Positions 50,883 to 60,002 of a stretch of DNA of 64,000 bases are shown here, in pieces. Position numbers and translations under genes: made by a program. Each line of letters begins with the position of its first letter. The stretch's first letter is position 1. Under the pieces are notes generated by a model, which was given only the letters and a program-made list of their open reading frames with translations, searched no databases and was not told the DNA's origin. Source of the stretch: Luteolibacter pohnpeiensis (GTDB taxonomy: Bacteria > Verrucomicrobiota > Verrucomicrobiia > Verrucomicrobiales > Akkermansiaceae); NCBI RefSeq assembly GCF_016595435.1, contig NZ_JAENIJ010000012.1, forward strand, positions 1 through 64,000. Reading direction: 5' to 3'.

Positions 50883-51527
50883 TTAGTTGAGCATGGTTTT
50901 CAAGGAACTCCATGTTTGGTCTGTATCGGAAATATGGCGAACATCCTGGCGTTCGATCAAAACGGCACTCGGCATTTGCATGGAATCATAATCAGGATGG
51001 CAGCTCACCAGCCGGAGCACCTGATCGCTGGATTGTTTCCACATATCCTCAAAAATTTGTCGGGCAAATGCGTCCAGTCCGCTAAATGGCTCATCCAGTA
51101 GTAAAATATTCCCAACGTTGGGCCGGATGGAGAATTCCGCCATAATCAGGCTGGTTTTGCGGCGGTTCCCGGTGGAAAGACGACCGTAGGGCTTTTTGAC
51201 ATCCAGTTCGATCCGCTTCGCCAGCTCCATCGCCGCAGAGCGTTTGTCTTTCGAAATCAACATGCGGAAGATCATTCCGGGAGTGATTTCCGGGTCGAAT
51301 CGCAAATCTTCCGGTAAATATTGCATGTACCCCTGGGTCTCGAACTCACCGGCTCGCGCCTTCAAGGTGCGCGCGATGGTCCGCAGCAAGGTCGTTTTTC
51401 CGCGACCATTGCGCGCGAGAAGAAAATGGGTGCCGCTCGAGAGCTGAATCGACTCGCTGAGCTTGGCGATTGGCTTGCCGTAGCCAATTTCCAAGCCCGA
51501 TTTCAAATGAATGCAAGGCGATGTCAT
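50883..51527 (-). CDS. ABC transporter ATPase with altered motifs
   Basis: A 214-residue ABC ATPase. Walker A reads ARNGRGKTTLL (the first glycine of the usual GxNGxGKTT is alanine), the signature is LSTGNRRKTS instead of LSGGQ, Walker B is ILLLDEPFSGLD with a D-loop, and the H-loop is SCHPD. The nucleotide site is likely still usable, but the signature half is atypical, which may mean one inactive site or a regulatory ATPase. It is the first gene of the unit with the permease, the 293-residue protein and the PilT-like ATPase. Confidence 0.8.
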   Translation of the reverse strand: MTSPCIHLKSGLEIGYGKPIAKLSESIQLSSGTHFLLARNGRGKTTLLRTIARTLKARAGEFETQGYMQYLPEDLRFDPEITPGMIFRMLISKDKRSAAMELAKRIELDVKKPYGRLSTGNRRKTSLIMAEFSIRPNVGNILLLDEPFSGLDAFARQIFEDMWKQSSDQVLRLVSCHPDYDSMQMPSAVLIERQDVRHISDTDQTWSSLKTMLN

Positions 51528-51684
51528 CCGGTTTCTACGTCAAAATTCCCCGTGGTTGTAGGAATTGAGAAGAAGAAGTCAAGAAAAACTAATTATCTAG
51601 ATGCTAGGAAATTCAAGTAAACTTAAAATAGTAGTTGCATGAAAAAGCCTTTGCTGCAGCGGTTTTGAATCTAGGGTGCCGTTC

Positions 51685-52524
51685 ATGCCTCCACGACCAC
51701 GCAAGCCTTTTCGCCCTCAGGGCCAGTCCGGCTTTAAGCCCAAAAAGACCGCGCCATCGGAAGATAAAGGATGGGATCCAGTTGCGGCTTGGTATGACAA
51801 GCTGGTGGGGGAAGCCGGGTCTGATTACCATCGGCATGTGATTCTCCCTGCCACGCTGAAATGGCTCGATCTGCAAGGAGGTGAGTCGATTTTGGACGTG
51901 TGCTGCGGCCAGGGAGTCTTGGTGAAGCCTCTTTTGGAAGGAAAGATCGGACGTTACCTCGGTGTGGATGCCAGCCCGCGATTGATCAAGGCGGCGAAAT
52001 CCCGGCATGGCTCGGACAAGCGGGTGTCTTTCGTAACGGCGGATGCCTGCCAGCCTGGCGAATGGGCGGATGGGACGTATGACGCGGCGACTTGCCTGAT
52101 GGCTGTTCACGATGTGCCGGAACCGGTGGGTATGTTTCAGAATATTTCCGACGGGTTGAAGCCGGGCGGCAAGGTTGTGCTGGTTTTCATGCATCCCTGT
52201 TTCCGGATTCCACGCCAATCCCACTGGGGCTGGGATGCGGATCAGAAAATTCAATATCGCCGGTTGGATTCCTATGGTTCTGCCCGGGAAATCCAGATTG
52301 CGACGCATCCCGGCAAGGGGACGGGGGAAGAAACGATCTTCTACCATCGACCTCTAGCCCAATTGCTTAGCGCGATAGGAGAAGATGGGTTGGCGGTGGT
52401 TGGCTGCGAAGAACTCTACAGTCATCGCCGGTCTCAGGGCGGCGGAGCGTTCAGCAAAGCAGAGCACCGGGCGGTGGAAGAGTTTCCCATGTTTATGGCT
52501 CTCGTCGCCATCAAACGAAGTTAG
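51685..52524 (+). CDS. class I SAM-dependent methyltransferase
   Basis: A 279-residue enzyme with the Rossmann SAM fold: ESILDVCCGQGVLVKPLL (motif I), YLGVDASPRLIKAAKSR (acidic end), FVTADACQPGEW and TYDAATCLMAVHDVPEPVGMF (motif IV region), followed by GGKVVLVFMHPCFRIP. The N terminus is basic and proline-rich (PPRPRKPFRPQGQSGFKPKK) and may bind nucleic acid or a protein. The substrate is unknown. ATG at 51685 is preferred over the GTG at 51676. Confidence 0.82.
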   Translation: MPPRPRKPFRPQGQSGFKPKKTAPSEDKGWDPVAAWYDKLVGEAGSDYHRHVILPATLKWLDLQGGESILDVCCGQGVLVKPLLEGKIGRYLGVDASPRLIKAAKSRHGSDKRVSFVTADACQPGEWADGTYDAATCLMAVHDVPEPVGMFQNISDGLKPGGKVVLVFMHPCFRIPRQSHWGWDADQKIQYRRLDSYGSAREIQIATHPGKGTGEETIFYHRPLAQLLSAIGEDGLAVVGCEELYSHRRSQGGGAFSKAEHRAVEEFPMFMALVAIKRS

Positions 52525-52535
52525 CCGCGCTTGGC

Positions 52536-53597
52536 TCACTGGGTTTTCGCGCTGCCTTGAGAAATAACGAGGCGGGCGAGTTTTGAAATCTCCTGCGTTT
52601 CCCTCAGCCAGTCCAAGTGGGTGGTGGTGATCCACTTTTGCGCATCGGTCGGCAGATGATTCATCAGGGCATTTCGGCGAAGCGGATCAAGCTCGCCAAA
52701 AATATCGTCCAGTAGGTAAATCGGCAGTTTGCCGCCGCGTTGTTCCAGCAATCGTCCTTGAGCCAGTTTCAGGGCCAGCGCCATGGTGCGTTGTTGTCCT
52801 TCGCTGGCGAAATCTCCGGCCGGCATGCCATTGATGCGCAATTCCAAATCGTCCCGATGCGGGCCGACCACGGCTTGTCGCAGACGCGTTTCGCGCTCTT
52901 TTGCCTGAAGCATCGATTGGCGCATGTCTGGTCCGCTGGCTGGCAGGTAATTCAACGTCAGCTTTTCATCCTTGCCACTAATGGCCAGCTGGGCCGCTGC
53001 GGCAAACGGTGAGAGCCCCTCGACCAAGCGGGCGCGGATTTCCATGAGAACCGTGCCATGCTCGACCAGGATTTCTTCATAGGAGGCTATTTCTGCGTCT
53101 CTGGTCCGACCTTCTTTGAGAAGTAAGTTTTTTGCGCGAAGTGCGCGGCGATAGCGTGACCACGAACGGCGATAGGCGGGATCGAGCTGAGCTCCGAGGA
53201 AATCCAGGTAGCGGCGGCGGATTTCACCGGAACCGCGAATGAGTTCTAGGTCCTCGTTGCCCATCCAGACGACCAGTCCGCCATCTTCCAGGTAGGTGGA
53301 TTGATTCGGGCGTTTTTCTTCGTCGACGCGGAGTCGGAAGCCATCGCGTGAGTAGCGGACGCGACGTTCTTGAGACCAGGAAGTTCCAGCGATGCCGAAT
53401 TGGTCGGCGCCGAATCGGGACAGGGTGGCCATGCGGTGGGTGCGAGGAGAATGGAGGCGCACCAACATGCAAATGGCCTCCAGAATGGAAGTTTTACCCT
53501 GTGCGTTTTCTCCGATCAGGACGGCTCCAGCAGGTGGCGCTTCAATATCGAGGGATGCGAAACAGCGAAAATCCAGCAGGCGAAGTGAGCTAAGCAT
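52536..53597 (-). CDS. recF: DNA replication/repair protein RecF
   Basis: A 353-residue SMC-like ATPase that helps load RecA at gapped DNA. Walker A is IGENAQGKTSILEAI; the signature is FASEGQQRTMALALKLAQG and Walker B is IYLLDDIFGELD, all intact; the opening LRLLDFRCFASLDIEAP is the family start. ATG at 53597 (MLSSLRLL) is chosen over the TTG at 53624. It is not beside dnaA, dnaN or gyrB here. Confidence 0.92.
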   Translation of the reverse strand: MLSSLRLLDFRCFASLDIEAPPAGAVLIGENAQGKTSILEAICMLVRLHSPRTHRMATLSRFGADQFGIAGTSWSQERRVRYSRDGFRLRVDEEKRPNQSTYLEDGGLVVWMGNEDLELIRGSGEIRRRYLDFLGAQLDPAYRRSWSRYRRALRAKNLLLKEGRTRDAEIASYEEILVEHGTVLMEIRARLVEGLSPFAAAAQLAISGKDEKLTLNYLPASGPDMRQSMLQAKERETRLRQAVVGPHRDDLELRINGMPAGDFASEGQQRTMALALKLAQGRLLEQRGGKLPIYLLDDIFGELDPLRRNALMNHLPTDAQKWITTTHLDWLRETQEISKLARLVISQGSAKTQ

Positions 53598-53651
53598 GGA
53601 TTTAACGGAAGAATCCCGGAGCAATCGAGCGATTGGCGATCGCTGCCTGGA

Positions 53652-55541
53652 TTAGTTATCGATGATGAGTTTTGAAGTGAGCTTGTCGTAGGTCTCCCGA
53701 CTGATTGTGAAAGGATTCAATTCCGTATTCAGTCTTCCGTAGTAGGATGTAGGATTTGGATCGTCACTGGCGGGACCGATCAAAAGAATTCGTTCGATTT
53801 CACCGGTCGTGTCGCCAAATTCGTCGACTTCATTTTGAGTCACGGAAAGTAAGAGCGACGGATTGATCAAGGCCTTCCTGACTTTCTCGTCGTAAGGAGA
53901 AAGCCATGCTTTGACCCTCAGTTCCCCGAGCACATTGAGGAAGTAGTTCGCTTTGATTGGGTCAATCTGGGCACTGATGTCCTTGCCGTCCTGTTCCCCG
54001 TGCCAGTCTTCCCGGATGAAGCCATACTTCAGATCCAACGGCGCTTCCGGCGGGATCGTGCGGACGATGTTTTTCAGGTCCACTTTGCTAAATGGCCAGA
54101 GAATCGAATCCCGCCATTCGAAGGAACGAATGGCGATTTTCGACAAGATATCTGGGTCCAGCCGGACCACCGTGGAGGTGCCAATCCGATTGGCGAACAA
54201 TTCGCCGTGGTTGTTGAAGCCAAATCTGAGCTCGATCGACTCATCATCCACACCGGTGAATTGCAGGCGAAGGATCGGGCGATCCAGTCCCCAGGGGGAA
54301 AAATCGGTTGCGGCATCGGTGACAAATTCCACCACCCGGCTTTCGGTCACGGCTTTTAGCAGATCGTAGAGCTTGCTCTCATTGGCTGTGCGCTCGACTC
54401 CCTCAATCAGCGTACGCCAAGGAGCTTTGCCTTTCCGATAGAGAGTAACCGGTTGGGCAGTGGCTGCATTGATCGTGATGCTTTTCAAAGCCTCAGGATT
54501 CAAATTGGTCAGCGTTTGATCGCGCAATTCGTTGACCGATAGTGGAAGATCCGCGATTGAGACGAGCTCTGGTTCTGGCTTAAGGGGGAGGACCAGTACT
54601 GCATTCGGCCGATCACTTACGGTTGCGTAGGCTTCCCGTGCATCGGGTGACTCCGGGGGGTAAACCTCCAACACCGTTTCCTGATCTTCATTGAAGTTTT
54701 TGAGGGCAATCTGCAGCGGGCGGCTGGTGCCGGAGCTGGTAGGCAGGGTGACCGCTGAGCGATCCAGAACATTGGTTGCCGAAAGTTCGAAAAGATTGCC
54801 AATCAAAGATTTGAGCACCGTGTCGTGATCGGTATTGAGTTCCTGGGGGATGACAATTTTCCAGGCCTCACGTGGTTCTGCATGCGATAAAGTGAACTCA
54901 CCACTCGCGCTGCGGATGCGAATTTGATGGAGATTCAGCGGGTTGAAATAAAACGGCCTTGGATCGCGCAGATGCTTCAGATTATCCCTGAAGAGCTCTA
55001 AAATGTCGCCGGAACAGGTATAAACAAAATCCCTGCGGCCACGTTCACGAGGCCTGATGAATACCGTTGGCAGTGGATCTTTAGTTTTCGTGTCTTGCCC
55101 GAACCATGGGGTGCGGGAACCGATGCGGTATTTCGCCAAGGCCTGGCCCGAGTGCGTGGCCAAATCAATGCGGATCGAATTGGTGTCGAGCCCGGTCTTC
55201 TCCAAATCAACCTCCTTGACGGGGGCGTAATCCTCGACCCTCAGGCCACGGGAAAAGCTGATGATCGCGATGGCGGCGCGTGGGTCCATGCGGTCCTTCG
55301 GTTCCTGAGCATACATCCAGCCGGTTTCGGTCTTGATGAACTCGGCATGCAAATCCCGCACGGAGACGGTGATTTTTTCGACTTCTGATGGATCGAAATG
55401 GTCGTAGAGCGGGGTTCCGAGTGTCGCCGGCGGGACGCCGAAAAGCGCATCCAGATTGCCTTTCGAGATGCGCCAGCCAGCAAGGCCGCAAATGGCAGCG
55501 GCTAAAACCAGCAGGAAAGAAGTAAACGCGGTGGATCGCAT
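53652..55541 (-). CDS. DUF4340 family membrane-anchored protein
   Basis: A 629-residue protein with an N-terminal membrane helix (FTSFLLVLAAAICGLAGWRI) and a long periplasmic part made of repeated beta units (EVEKITVSVRDLHAEFIKTETGW, EALKSITINAATAQPVTLYRKGKAPW), as in DUF4340 proteins, which accompany GldG-type ABC systems in Planctomycetota/Verrucomicrobiota. The gene follows the GldG gene by 11 bases. The molecular role is unknown. Confidence 0.8.
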   Translation of the reverse strand: MRSTAFTSFLLVLAAAICGLAGWRISKGNLDALFGVPPATLGTPLYDHFDPSEVEKITVSVRDLHAEFIKTETGWMYAQEPKDRMDPRAAIAIISFSRGLRVEDYAPVKEVDLEKTGLDTNSIRIDLATHSGQALAKYRIGSRTPWFGQDTKTKDPLPTVFIRPRERGRRDFVYTCSGDILELFRDNLKHLRDPRPFYFNPLNLHQIRIRSASGEFTLSHAEPREAWKIVIPQELNTDHDTVLKSLIGNLFELSATNVLDRSAVTLPTSSGTSRPLQIALKNFNEDQETVLEVYPPESPDAREAYATVSDRPNAVLVLPLKPEPELVSIADLPLSVNELRDQTLTNLNPEALKSITINAATAQPVTLYRKGKAPWRTLIEGVERTANESKLYDLLKAVTESRVVEFVTDAATDFSPWGLDRPILRLQFTGVDDESIELRFGFNNHGELFANRIGTSTVVRLDPDILSKIAIRSFEWRDSILWPFSKVDLKNIVRTIPPEAPLDLKYGFIREDWHGEQDGKDISAQIDPIKANYFLNVLGELRVKAWLSPYDEKVRKALINPSLLLSVTQNEVDEFGDTTGEIERILLIGPASDDPNPTSYYGRLNTELNPFTISRETYDKLTSKLIIDN

Positions 55542-55552
55542 GGTGAGAAAAA

Positions 55553-57097
55553 TCAGGCCCGACGCGATGACCAGACGATTCCGCCGATCAGTGCGAGAAG
55601 AGCGGGGAGGAAGAACAGATTGACCCGGTTGATGAATGAAACCTGTGCGTCCAAAATCGGCATCTTGTAGATGCCAATGGAACGAGGTCCGATCCCGGCG
55701 AGAGATTCACGCCCGACCAACCAGTTAACGGATGATGCCAGGAAGTCCATATTCTCAGCCCGTTGATTTTCAGGTTTGAGGAAATCCGTGTTGGTGGTGA
55801 GGATCATGCGGGAAGTGTCCTCGGCGAATCGGTCGTCCGCAGCAGCACCTCGCACCACACTGGCCGCCATCGTCAGCGGGGCTTTGGTGTCTTCCTTTGG
55901 ATCATATTGCTCATCCCCTTGGCCAAAGCGGGTTTCACCCCAGAAATTGCCAGTGACGAGGATCAAGCTGGTAGGGAATATCTTGCGGTTGATCAGATCG
56001 GTCGCGCCTTCACGGACTTCAATCGATGAGCTACTGCCCTCAAAAACGGTCGCTAGGCCAGCCAAGTCTTTGAGGAAATCGATGCCGTAGGTGAAATTTC
56101 CACGGGCTGCGGTGACCAGTTTGCCTTTTTCACGGGTGACAATCCGGTCATTTTGGGGAGTGACTCCGTTTTCACGCAGGAAAGCCCGCAATCTTGGCGG
56201 AGTTTCACCCGGTTCCAACAGAACCAGCAGCGAGGACTTGGGACGATTCCAATAACGCTCCAGAACGTTGGCTTCGTCTTCGGTCAAATCGTATTTTGGG
56301 GCGACCAAGGCGACGCCTTCCGCATCCTCCGGAATGTCGGTGAGACCGGCGAGGCTGAGCGCGGTCAGCTGGATGTTCTGGTAGCGAATGGTGGTCTCAA
56401 GCGACTTCCAGGGTGAATTTTCGCCCTCAGAATCGATCCGGCTCTTGTCGGAAAGGAAATACATCTTGCGTGGCTTGCCCTCGATCGACTGGACCAGTTG
56501 GGCCGTCATCACATCTTCGATTTTGAAACCGATCGGGCGGCGCTGGCCTTGCTGGTCGGTTGAATAAACGATCATGTCTTCGGCCAGGACCAGTTTGACA
56601 TTGGCATTCAGTGCCTTGGTTCCAGCTTGGTCTTCGTGGATGACCGGTGCGTCATCGGTCCGCGAGTCGATGATGATCAGATCGCGAATCAGGGTGATGC
56701 CATAAGCGGCGGCCACTTCCTGGGTGCGATCCGGACTGCGGATGGGGTCGAGAATTTCCAATTCGATCTTTCCATGGGAAAGCCGGGAGTATTCTTCGAG
56801 AAGAGTCCGCACGCGATCGTAGAACGGGGAAGTCCTGCGGAATGCTAGGATCATTTTGATCGGCTTCGGCTGCTTCTGAATCGCGTCGCTGGTGAGGTAG
56901 CGCCGGGTTGACGAAGAGACGGTGTAGGCTCCTTCGCGACTCAGATCCAGCCTGTCATAATGTTGCGAGGAGAGGTAGTTGGCAGCCAACAGGATGGCGG
57001 CGAGCAACACGAGTTGAATGATGGAAAGCGTGCCGACGCCCCAGCGGTTGACCGGGCGGGCGGATTTTCCCTTGGTTTTCGATTGAGTGTCAGACAC
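55553..57097 (-). CDS. GldG family protein (ABC-type auxiliary protein)
   Basis: A 514-residue protein. Start GTG at 57097. N-terminal membrane helix (SIIQLVLLAAILLAANYL) then a GldG/IFT52-like domain with YDRLDLSREGAYTVSSSTRRYL, VRTLLEEYSRLSHGKIELEILDP, VMTAQLVQSIEGKPRKMYFLSD and DEANVLERYWNRPKSSLLVLLEPG, and a C-terminal helix (VNLFFLPALLALIGGIVWS). GldG is a subunit of the gliding/secretion-type ABC system; here it accompanies the GldF-like permease gene just upstream (28 bases). Confidence 0.85.
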   Translation of the reverse strand: MSDTQSKTKGKSARPVNRWGVGTLSIIQLVLLAAILLAANYLSSQHYDRLDLSREGAYTVSSSTRRYLTSDAIQKQPKPIKMILAFRRTSPFYDRVRTLLEEYSRLSHGKIELEILDPIRSPDRTQEVAAAYGITLIRDLIIIDSRTDDAPVIHEDQAGTKALNANVKLVLAEDMIVYSTDQQGQRRPIGFKIEDVMTAQLVQSIEGKPRKMYFLSDKSRIDSEGENSPWKSLETTIRYQNIQLTALSLAGLTDIPEDAEGVALVAPKYDLTEDEANVLERYWNRPKSSLLVLLEPGETPPRLRAFLRENGVTPQNDRIVTREKGKLVTAARGNFTYGIDFLKDLAGLATVFEGSSSSIEVREGATDLINRKIFPTSLILVTGNFWGETRFGQGDEQYDPKEDTKAPLTMAASVVRGAAADDRFAEDTSRMILTTNTDFLKPENQRAENMDFLASSVNWLVGRESLAGIGPRSIGIYKMPILDAQVSFINRVNLFFLPALLALIGGIVWSSRRA

Positions 57098-57125
57098 GGG
57101 GCGAAGTTCGCGGATTGGAATGGGT

Positions 57126-57878
57126 TTAGCGGCGCCAGCGGCGGAAATCCACCACTTGGTAAGTCAGAAACAGGATGAAAATCGTGAGACTGAGGTAATA
57201 GATGGCAGGGCGGCTGTCGAAGAGACCTTTGGCGAAATAGTAGAGGTGCTGCTGCGAGGAGATGTAATCAAACATGGACGCACCTGCGAACGAGTTTCCC
57301 CAGATGACGGTGACGTATCCCAGGAAATACTGAATGACCAACAAGCCAATCGTTAGAATTCCGGCGATGATCTGGCTGGAGGTGAGAGCGGACGCCAGGC
57401 AGCCGATCGCGGTAAAGGCAGCCCCCATCAGCATCAGGATGGTGAGGACGCCGCCAAGCGCACCGCCGGTCCAGGCGGGAGGGAGCCCGGTCACCCAATC
57501 AAACATTTTGAACTGAATCACGCAGGGAATCCACAGCGTGGTGTAGAAGATCATCGCGGCGATGTATTTGGAAAACACCACCTCCCAGCTCCGGACGGGC
57601 GCGGTGAGCAGGGTTTCCAGCGTGCCGGAGCGCTCCTCTTCCGCGAACAACCGCATGGTGATCAGCGGGAAGATGAACAGGAAGTAGAACCAGAACAGTG
57701 GCGAATGAAAGGTGACGAAAACCAGGCTGTCCTTCACCGGGGTGTCCCGGAAACCCTTCATCGAGGTCGAGAGGGAAATTCCCTGCATGATCGTGACGAA
57801 GGCCAGGATCACCCAGCCGAAAGGGCTCAAGAAGTAGCCCTTCAATTCCTTAAAGGTGAGGATACGGAATAATCTCAT
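57126..57878 (-). CDS. GldF-like ABC-2 permease
   Basis: A 250-residue membrane protein with six helices. FKELKGYFLSPFGWVILAFV, FPLITMRLFAEEERSGTLETLLTAPV and SWEVVFSKYIAAMIFY are typical of the NatB/GldF type of ABC-2 permease. It is the first gene of the GldF-GldG-DUF4340 set. No ATPase gene lies next to it: the gene upstream is pdxH. The partner ATPase must be elsewhere, or be the atypical ABC protein at 51 kb. Confidence 0.87.
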   Translation of the reverse strand: MRLFRILTFKELKGYFLSPFGWVILAFVTIMQGISLSTSMKGFRDTPVKDSLVFVTFHSPLFWFYFLFIFPLITMRLFAEEERSGTLETLLTAPVRSWEVVFSKYIAAMIFYTTLWIPCVIQFKMFDWVTGLPPAWTGGALGGVLTILMLMGAAFTAIGCLASALTSSQIIAGILTIGLLVIQYFLGYVTVIWGNSFAGASMFDYISSQQHLYYFAKGLFDSRPAIYYLSLTIFILFLTYQVVDFRRWRR

Positions 57879-57939
57879 GCGGTGGGCGCCCTAGGTAGAT
57901 GATCCGACCGCCGGGGGGAAGGGAAAAGGTGGGGCGGGA

Positions 57940-58575
57940 TTACGGCGACAACCGATCAATGCTCCATCCGCTTTCCGTTTTCTGATAGAAAAACCGGTCG
58001 TGCAAACGGGCGGGGCCGCCTTGCCAAAACTCGATATTTTCCGGCATCAGCCGGTAGCCGCCCCAGAATTCAGGCAATGGAACCTCTCCGTCGCCGAATC
58101 GATTGCGGATTTCTTCCAGTTTGTTCATCAAAAACTCACGCGATGGAATGACGTCACTTTGATTTGAAACCCACGCACCGATTTGTGATTCCCGCGGCCG
58201 TGCACTGAAATATTCCGCCGATTCCGCCGGGGTGACTTTTTCCACGGTGCCCTGAATGATGACCTGCCGTTCCAGCGTGATCCAAGGGAACAGCAAGCTC
58301 GCCTTCGGGCAATGCTCCAGATGCTTCGCTTTGCGGCTGGTGTAGTTGGTGAAAAAGGTGAATCCCTGATCGTCAAAGGATTTTAGCAGCACAATCCGTT
58401 GGAACGGCATGCCGCTTTCATCGACGGATGCCAAGCTCATCGCGTTCGGCTCGTGGAACCCGACTTCGGTCGCCTGGGCAAACCAATCGGCGAACTGTTG
58501 CGCGGGATTTGGATTGAGGTCCGCACGTCTCAAACCGCGACTCGAGTATTCCTTGCGAAACTGAAAAAGGTCCAT
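57940..58575 (-). CDS. pdxH: pyridoxamine 5'-phosphate oxidase
   Basis: A 211-residue flavoenzyme producing pyridoxal 5'-phosphate from PNP or PMP. Motifs: NAMSLASVDESGMPFQRIVLLK, FTFFTNYTSRKAKHL (FMN/substrate), LERQVIIQGTVEKV, SARPRESQIGAWVSNQS and the C-terminal WGGYRLMPENIEFWQGGPARLHDR. ATG at 58575 is chosen because it gives the family N terminus DLFQFRKEYSSRGL; the TTG at 58614 would overlap tatD. Confidence 0.94.
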   Translation of the reverse strand: MDLFQFRKEYSSRGLRRADLNPNPAQQFADWFAQATEVGFHEPNAMSLASVDESGMPFQRIVLLKSFDDQGFTFFTNYTSRKAKHLEHCPKASLLFPWITLERQVIIQGTVEKVTPAESAEYFSARPRESQIGAWVSNQSDVIPSREFLMNKLEEIRNRFGDGEVPLPEFWGGYRLMPENIEFWQGGPARLHDRFFYQKTESGWSIDRLSP

Positions 58576-58610
58576 GGCGGAAACTGGCCGATCTCCCCGG
58601 GGCCGTCCAA

Positions 58611-59402
58611 TCAAGAAGTGGCGGAAAACAGCCGTTGAGCATTAGACGAGGTGATTTCCGCAAGATCCGCGCAGGACCATCCGAGCTGGGCGGCCAAGCC
58701 CTCGGCAATCGCGACCAAATTCGCCGGATGATTGTGCTGCTCCGGGAGCGGAAAGCGGATGAATTCATCCGGCGGAAGCATGTCCGGTGCGTCAGTTTCG
58801 ATCAAAATCCGATCCGCTGGAAGTTTGCGGAAAACCTCGACGACTTTGGCTTTCCGCGACTGCAGAAAATAGCCGGAAAACGAAAAATAGGCTCCCATCG
58901 GCAGCAGGCGTTCGGCGATCTCGATCGAGCCATTGAACGAATGCATCAGAAAGCGCGATGGCGGCGGCTGATCCTGAAAAACCTCGAAAAGTGGTTCCCA
59001 GGCTTTGAGACTGTGGATCGTCACAGCGCGATCCATTTCATGAGCGATCCGCAGTTGATCGGTGAAGATCGCTCGCTGGATGCGAAGGTCTGGCGAAGCA
59101 ATCCATCGATCAAGCCCGCATTCGCCGATCGAGGCGGACGGGTGTTGTTGCAGCAGATCGCCCAGGCGCTGCTGCCAGCCATCGGTCGCCGTGTCCGCTT
59201 TCCAGGGGTGAATGCCGAACGCGGCCGAAATAAGGCCGGGGTGGGCGAGTCGTAGGTTTTCGACTTTTTCCCAATCCGCTTCGCAAGTCGCGTTGACCAC
59301 GCACTGTCGGATCCCGGACCGACGCATTTCTGCGATCAACGGCTCAGCATTTCCCAAGCGGGAATCCTGCAGGTGATTGTGGGCATCGATCCAGCCGTTC
59401 AT
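58611..59402 (-). CDS. TatD family metal-dependent hydrolase
   Basis: A 263-residue TIM-barrel hydrolase, probably a deoxyribonuclease/exonuclease (TatD). Metal ligands: IDAHNHLQD at the start, GIHPW, IGECGLD, TIHSLKAWEP, LMHSFNGS and the LIETDAPDML aspartate. The ATG at 59402 overlaps the stop of the acetyltransferase gene (ATGA). The length is normal. Confidence 0.87.
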   Translation of the reverse strand: MNGWIDAHNHLQDSRLGNAEPLIAEMRRSGIRQCVVNATCEADWEKVENLRLAHPGLISAAFGIHPWKADTATDGWQQRLGDLLQQHPSASIGECGLDRWIASPDLRIQRAIFTDQLRIAHEMDRAVTIHSLKAWEPLFEVFQDQPPPSRFLMHSFNGSIEIAERLLPMGAYFSFSGYFLQSRKAKVVEVFRKLPADRILIETDAPDMLPPDEFIRFPLPEQHNHPANLVAIAEGLAAQLGWSCADLAEITSSNAQRLFSATS

Positions 59403-59929
59403 GAGCGCTTGAGGCGGTAGATCGTGTGGTCGACAAATCGATGGTAAAGCCACTCGGCATTGCGGTGGATCCCGTCCTCATAAAATCCCAGCCGTTCTGG
59501 AACGGCCTGGCTTTGGTAGTTTTCCGTCGCGACGTGGAGGGTGATGCAATCCAGTCGGTATTCCTCGAATGCATGCTGGATCAGCGCCCGGCAGCTGCGA
59601 GTTGCGATCCCGCGGCCCTGAGCATCTTCTGCAATCCAGTAGCCAGGGTAGGCGATGCGGGTTTCCCAGTTGATGTAGTTATAGCCGATCGCGCCGCAAA
59701 GGACGTCATTTTCCCAGATCCCGCAAACAAACACACCGGATTCGGTGAAGGCTTTGAGGCAGTTGGCGATGTATTGGCGCGTTTGCTGGACATCAGTGAT
59801 TTCGTCCAACCACGGGAGCCAGCGCCTCAAATGCGCGCGGTTTCGCTCAGTGACCGCAAATAACTCCTCCGCGTGGCGGTCCTGCAAAAGGCGTAGAACG
59901 ACCGATTCATCGACGCGGTGGGAGAACAT
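59399..59929 (-). CDS. GNAT acetyltransferase, RimJ/RimL type
   Basis: A 176-residue N-acetyltransferase. LFAVTERNRAHLRRWLPWLDEI and ETRIAYPGYWIAEDAQGRGIATRSCRALI (acetyl-CoA loop QGRGIA) plus LHVATENYQSQAVPERLGF and GIHRNAEWLY match the RimJ/RimL/serine acetyl branch. It may acetylate a ribosomal protein or another N terminus. ATG at 59929 (MFSHRVDE) is the start; the longer frame upstream has an improbable Ser-rich reading and overlaps the RidA-family gene. Confidence 0.87.
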   Translation of the reverse strand: MFSHRVDESVVLRLLQDRHAEELFAVTERNRAHLRRWLPWLDEITDVQQTRQYIANCLKAFTESGVFVCGIWENDVLCGAIGYNYINWETRIAYPGYWIAEDAQGRGIATRSCRALIQHAFEEYRLDCITLHVATENYQSQAVPERLGFYEDGIHRNAEWLYHRFVDHTIYRLKRS

Positions 59930-60002
59930 GGGCGGGATTTCCTGGGGTGATCGACCAATGAGAGGTGACTCAGCGTGTCGGAAACTCCCGCCCTGGGAAA
60001 GA

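Noticed and set aside
57879-57939. Search for a missing GldA ATPase gene before the GldF-like permease
   Set aside because: Only 61 bases separate the permease from pdxH; no frame fits.
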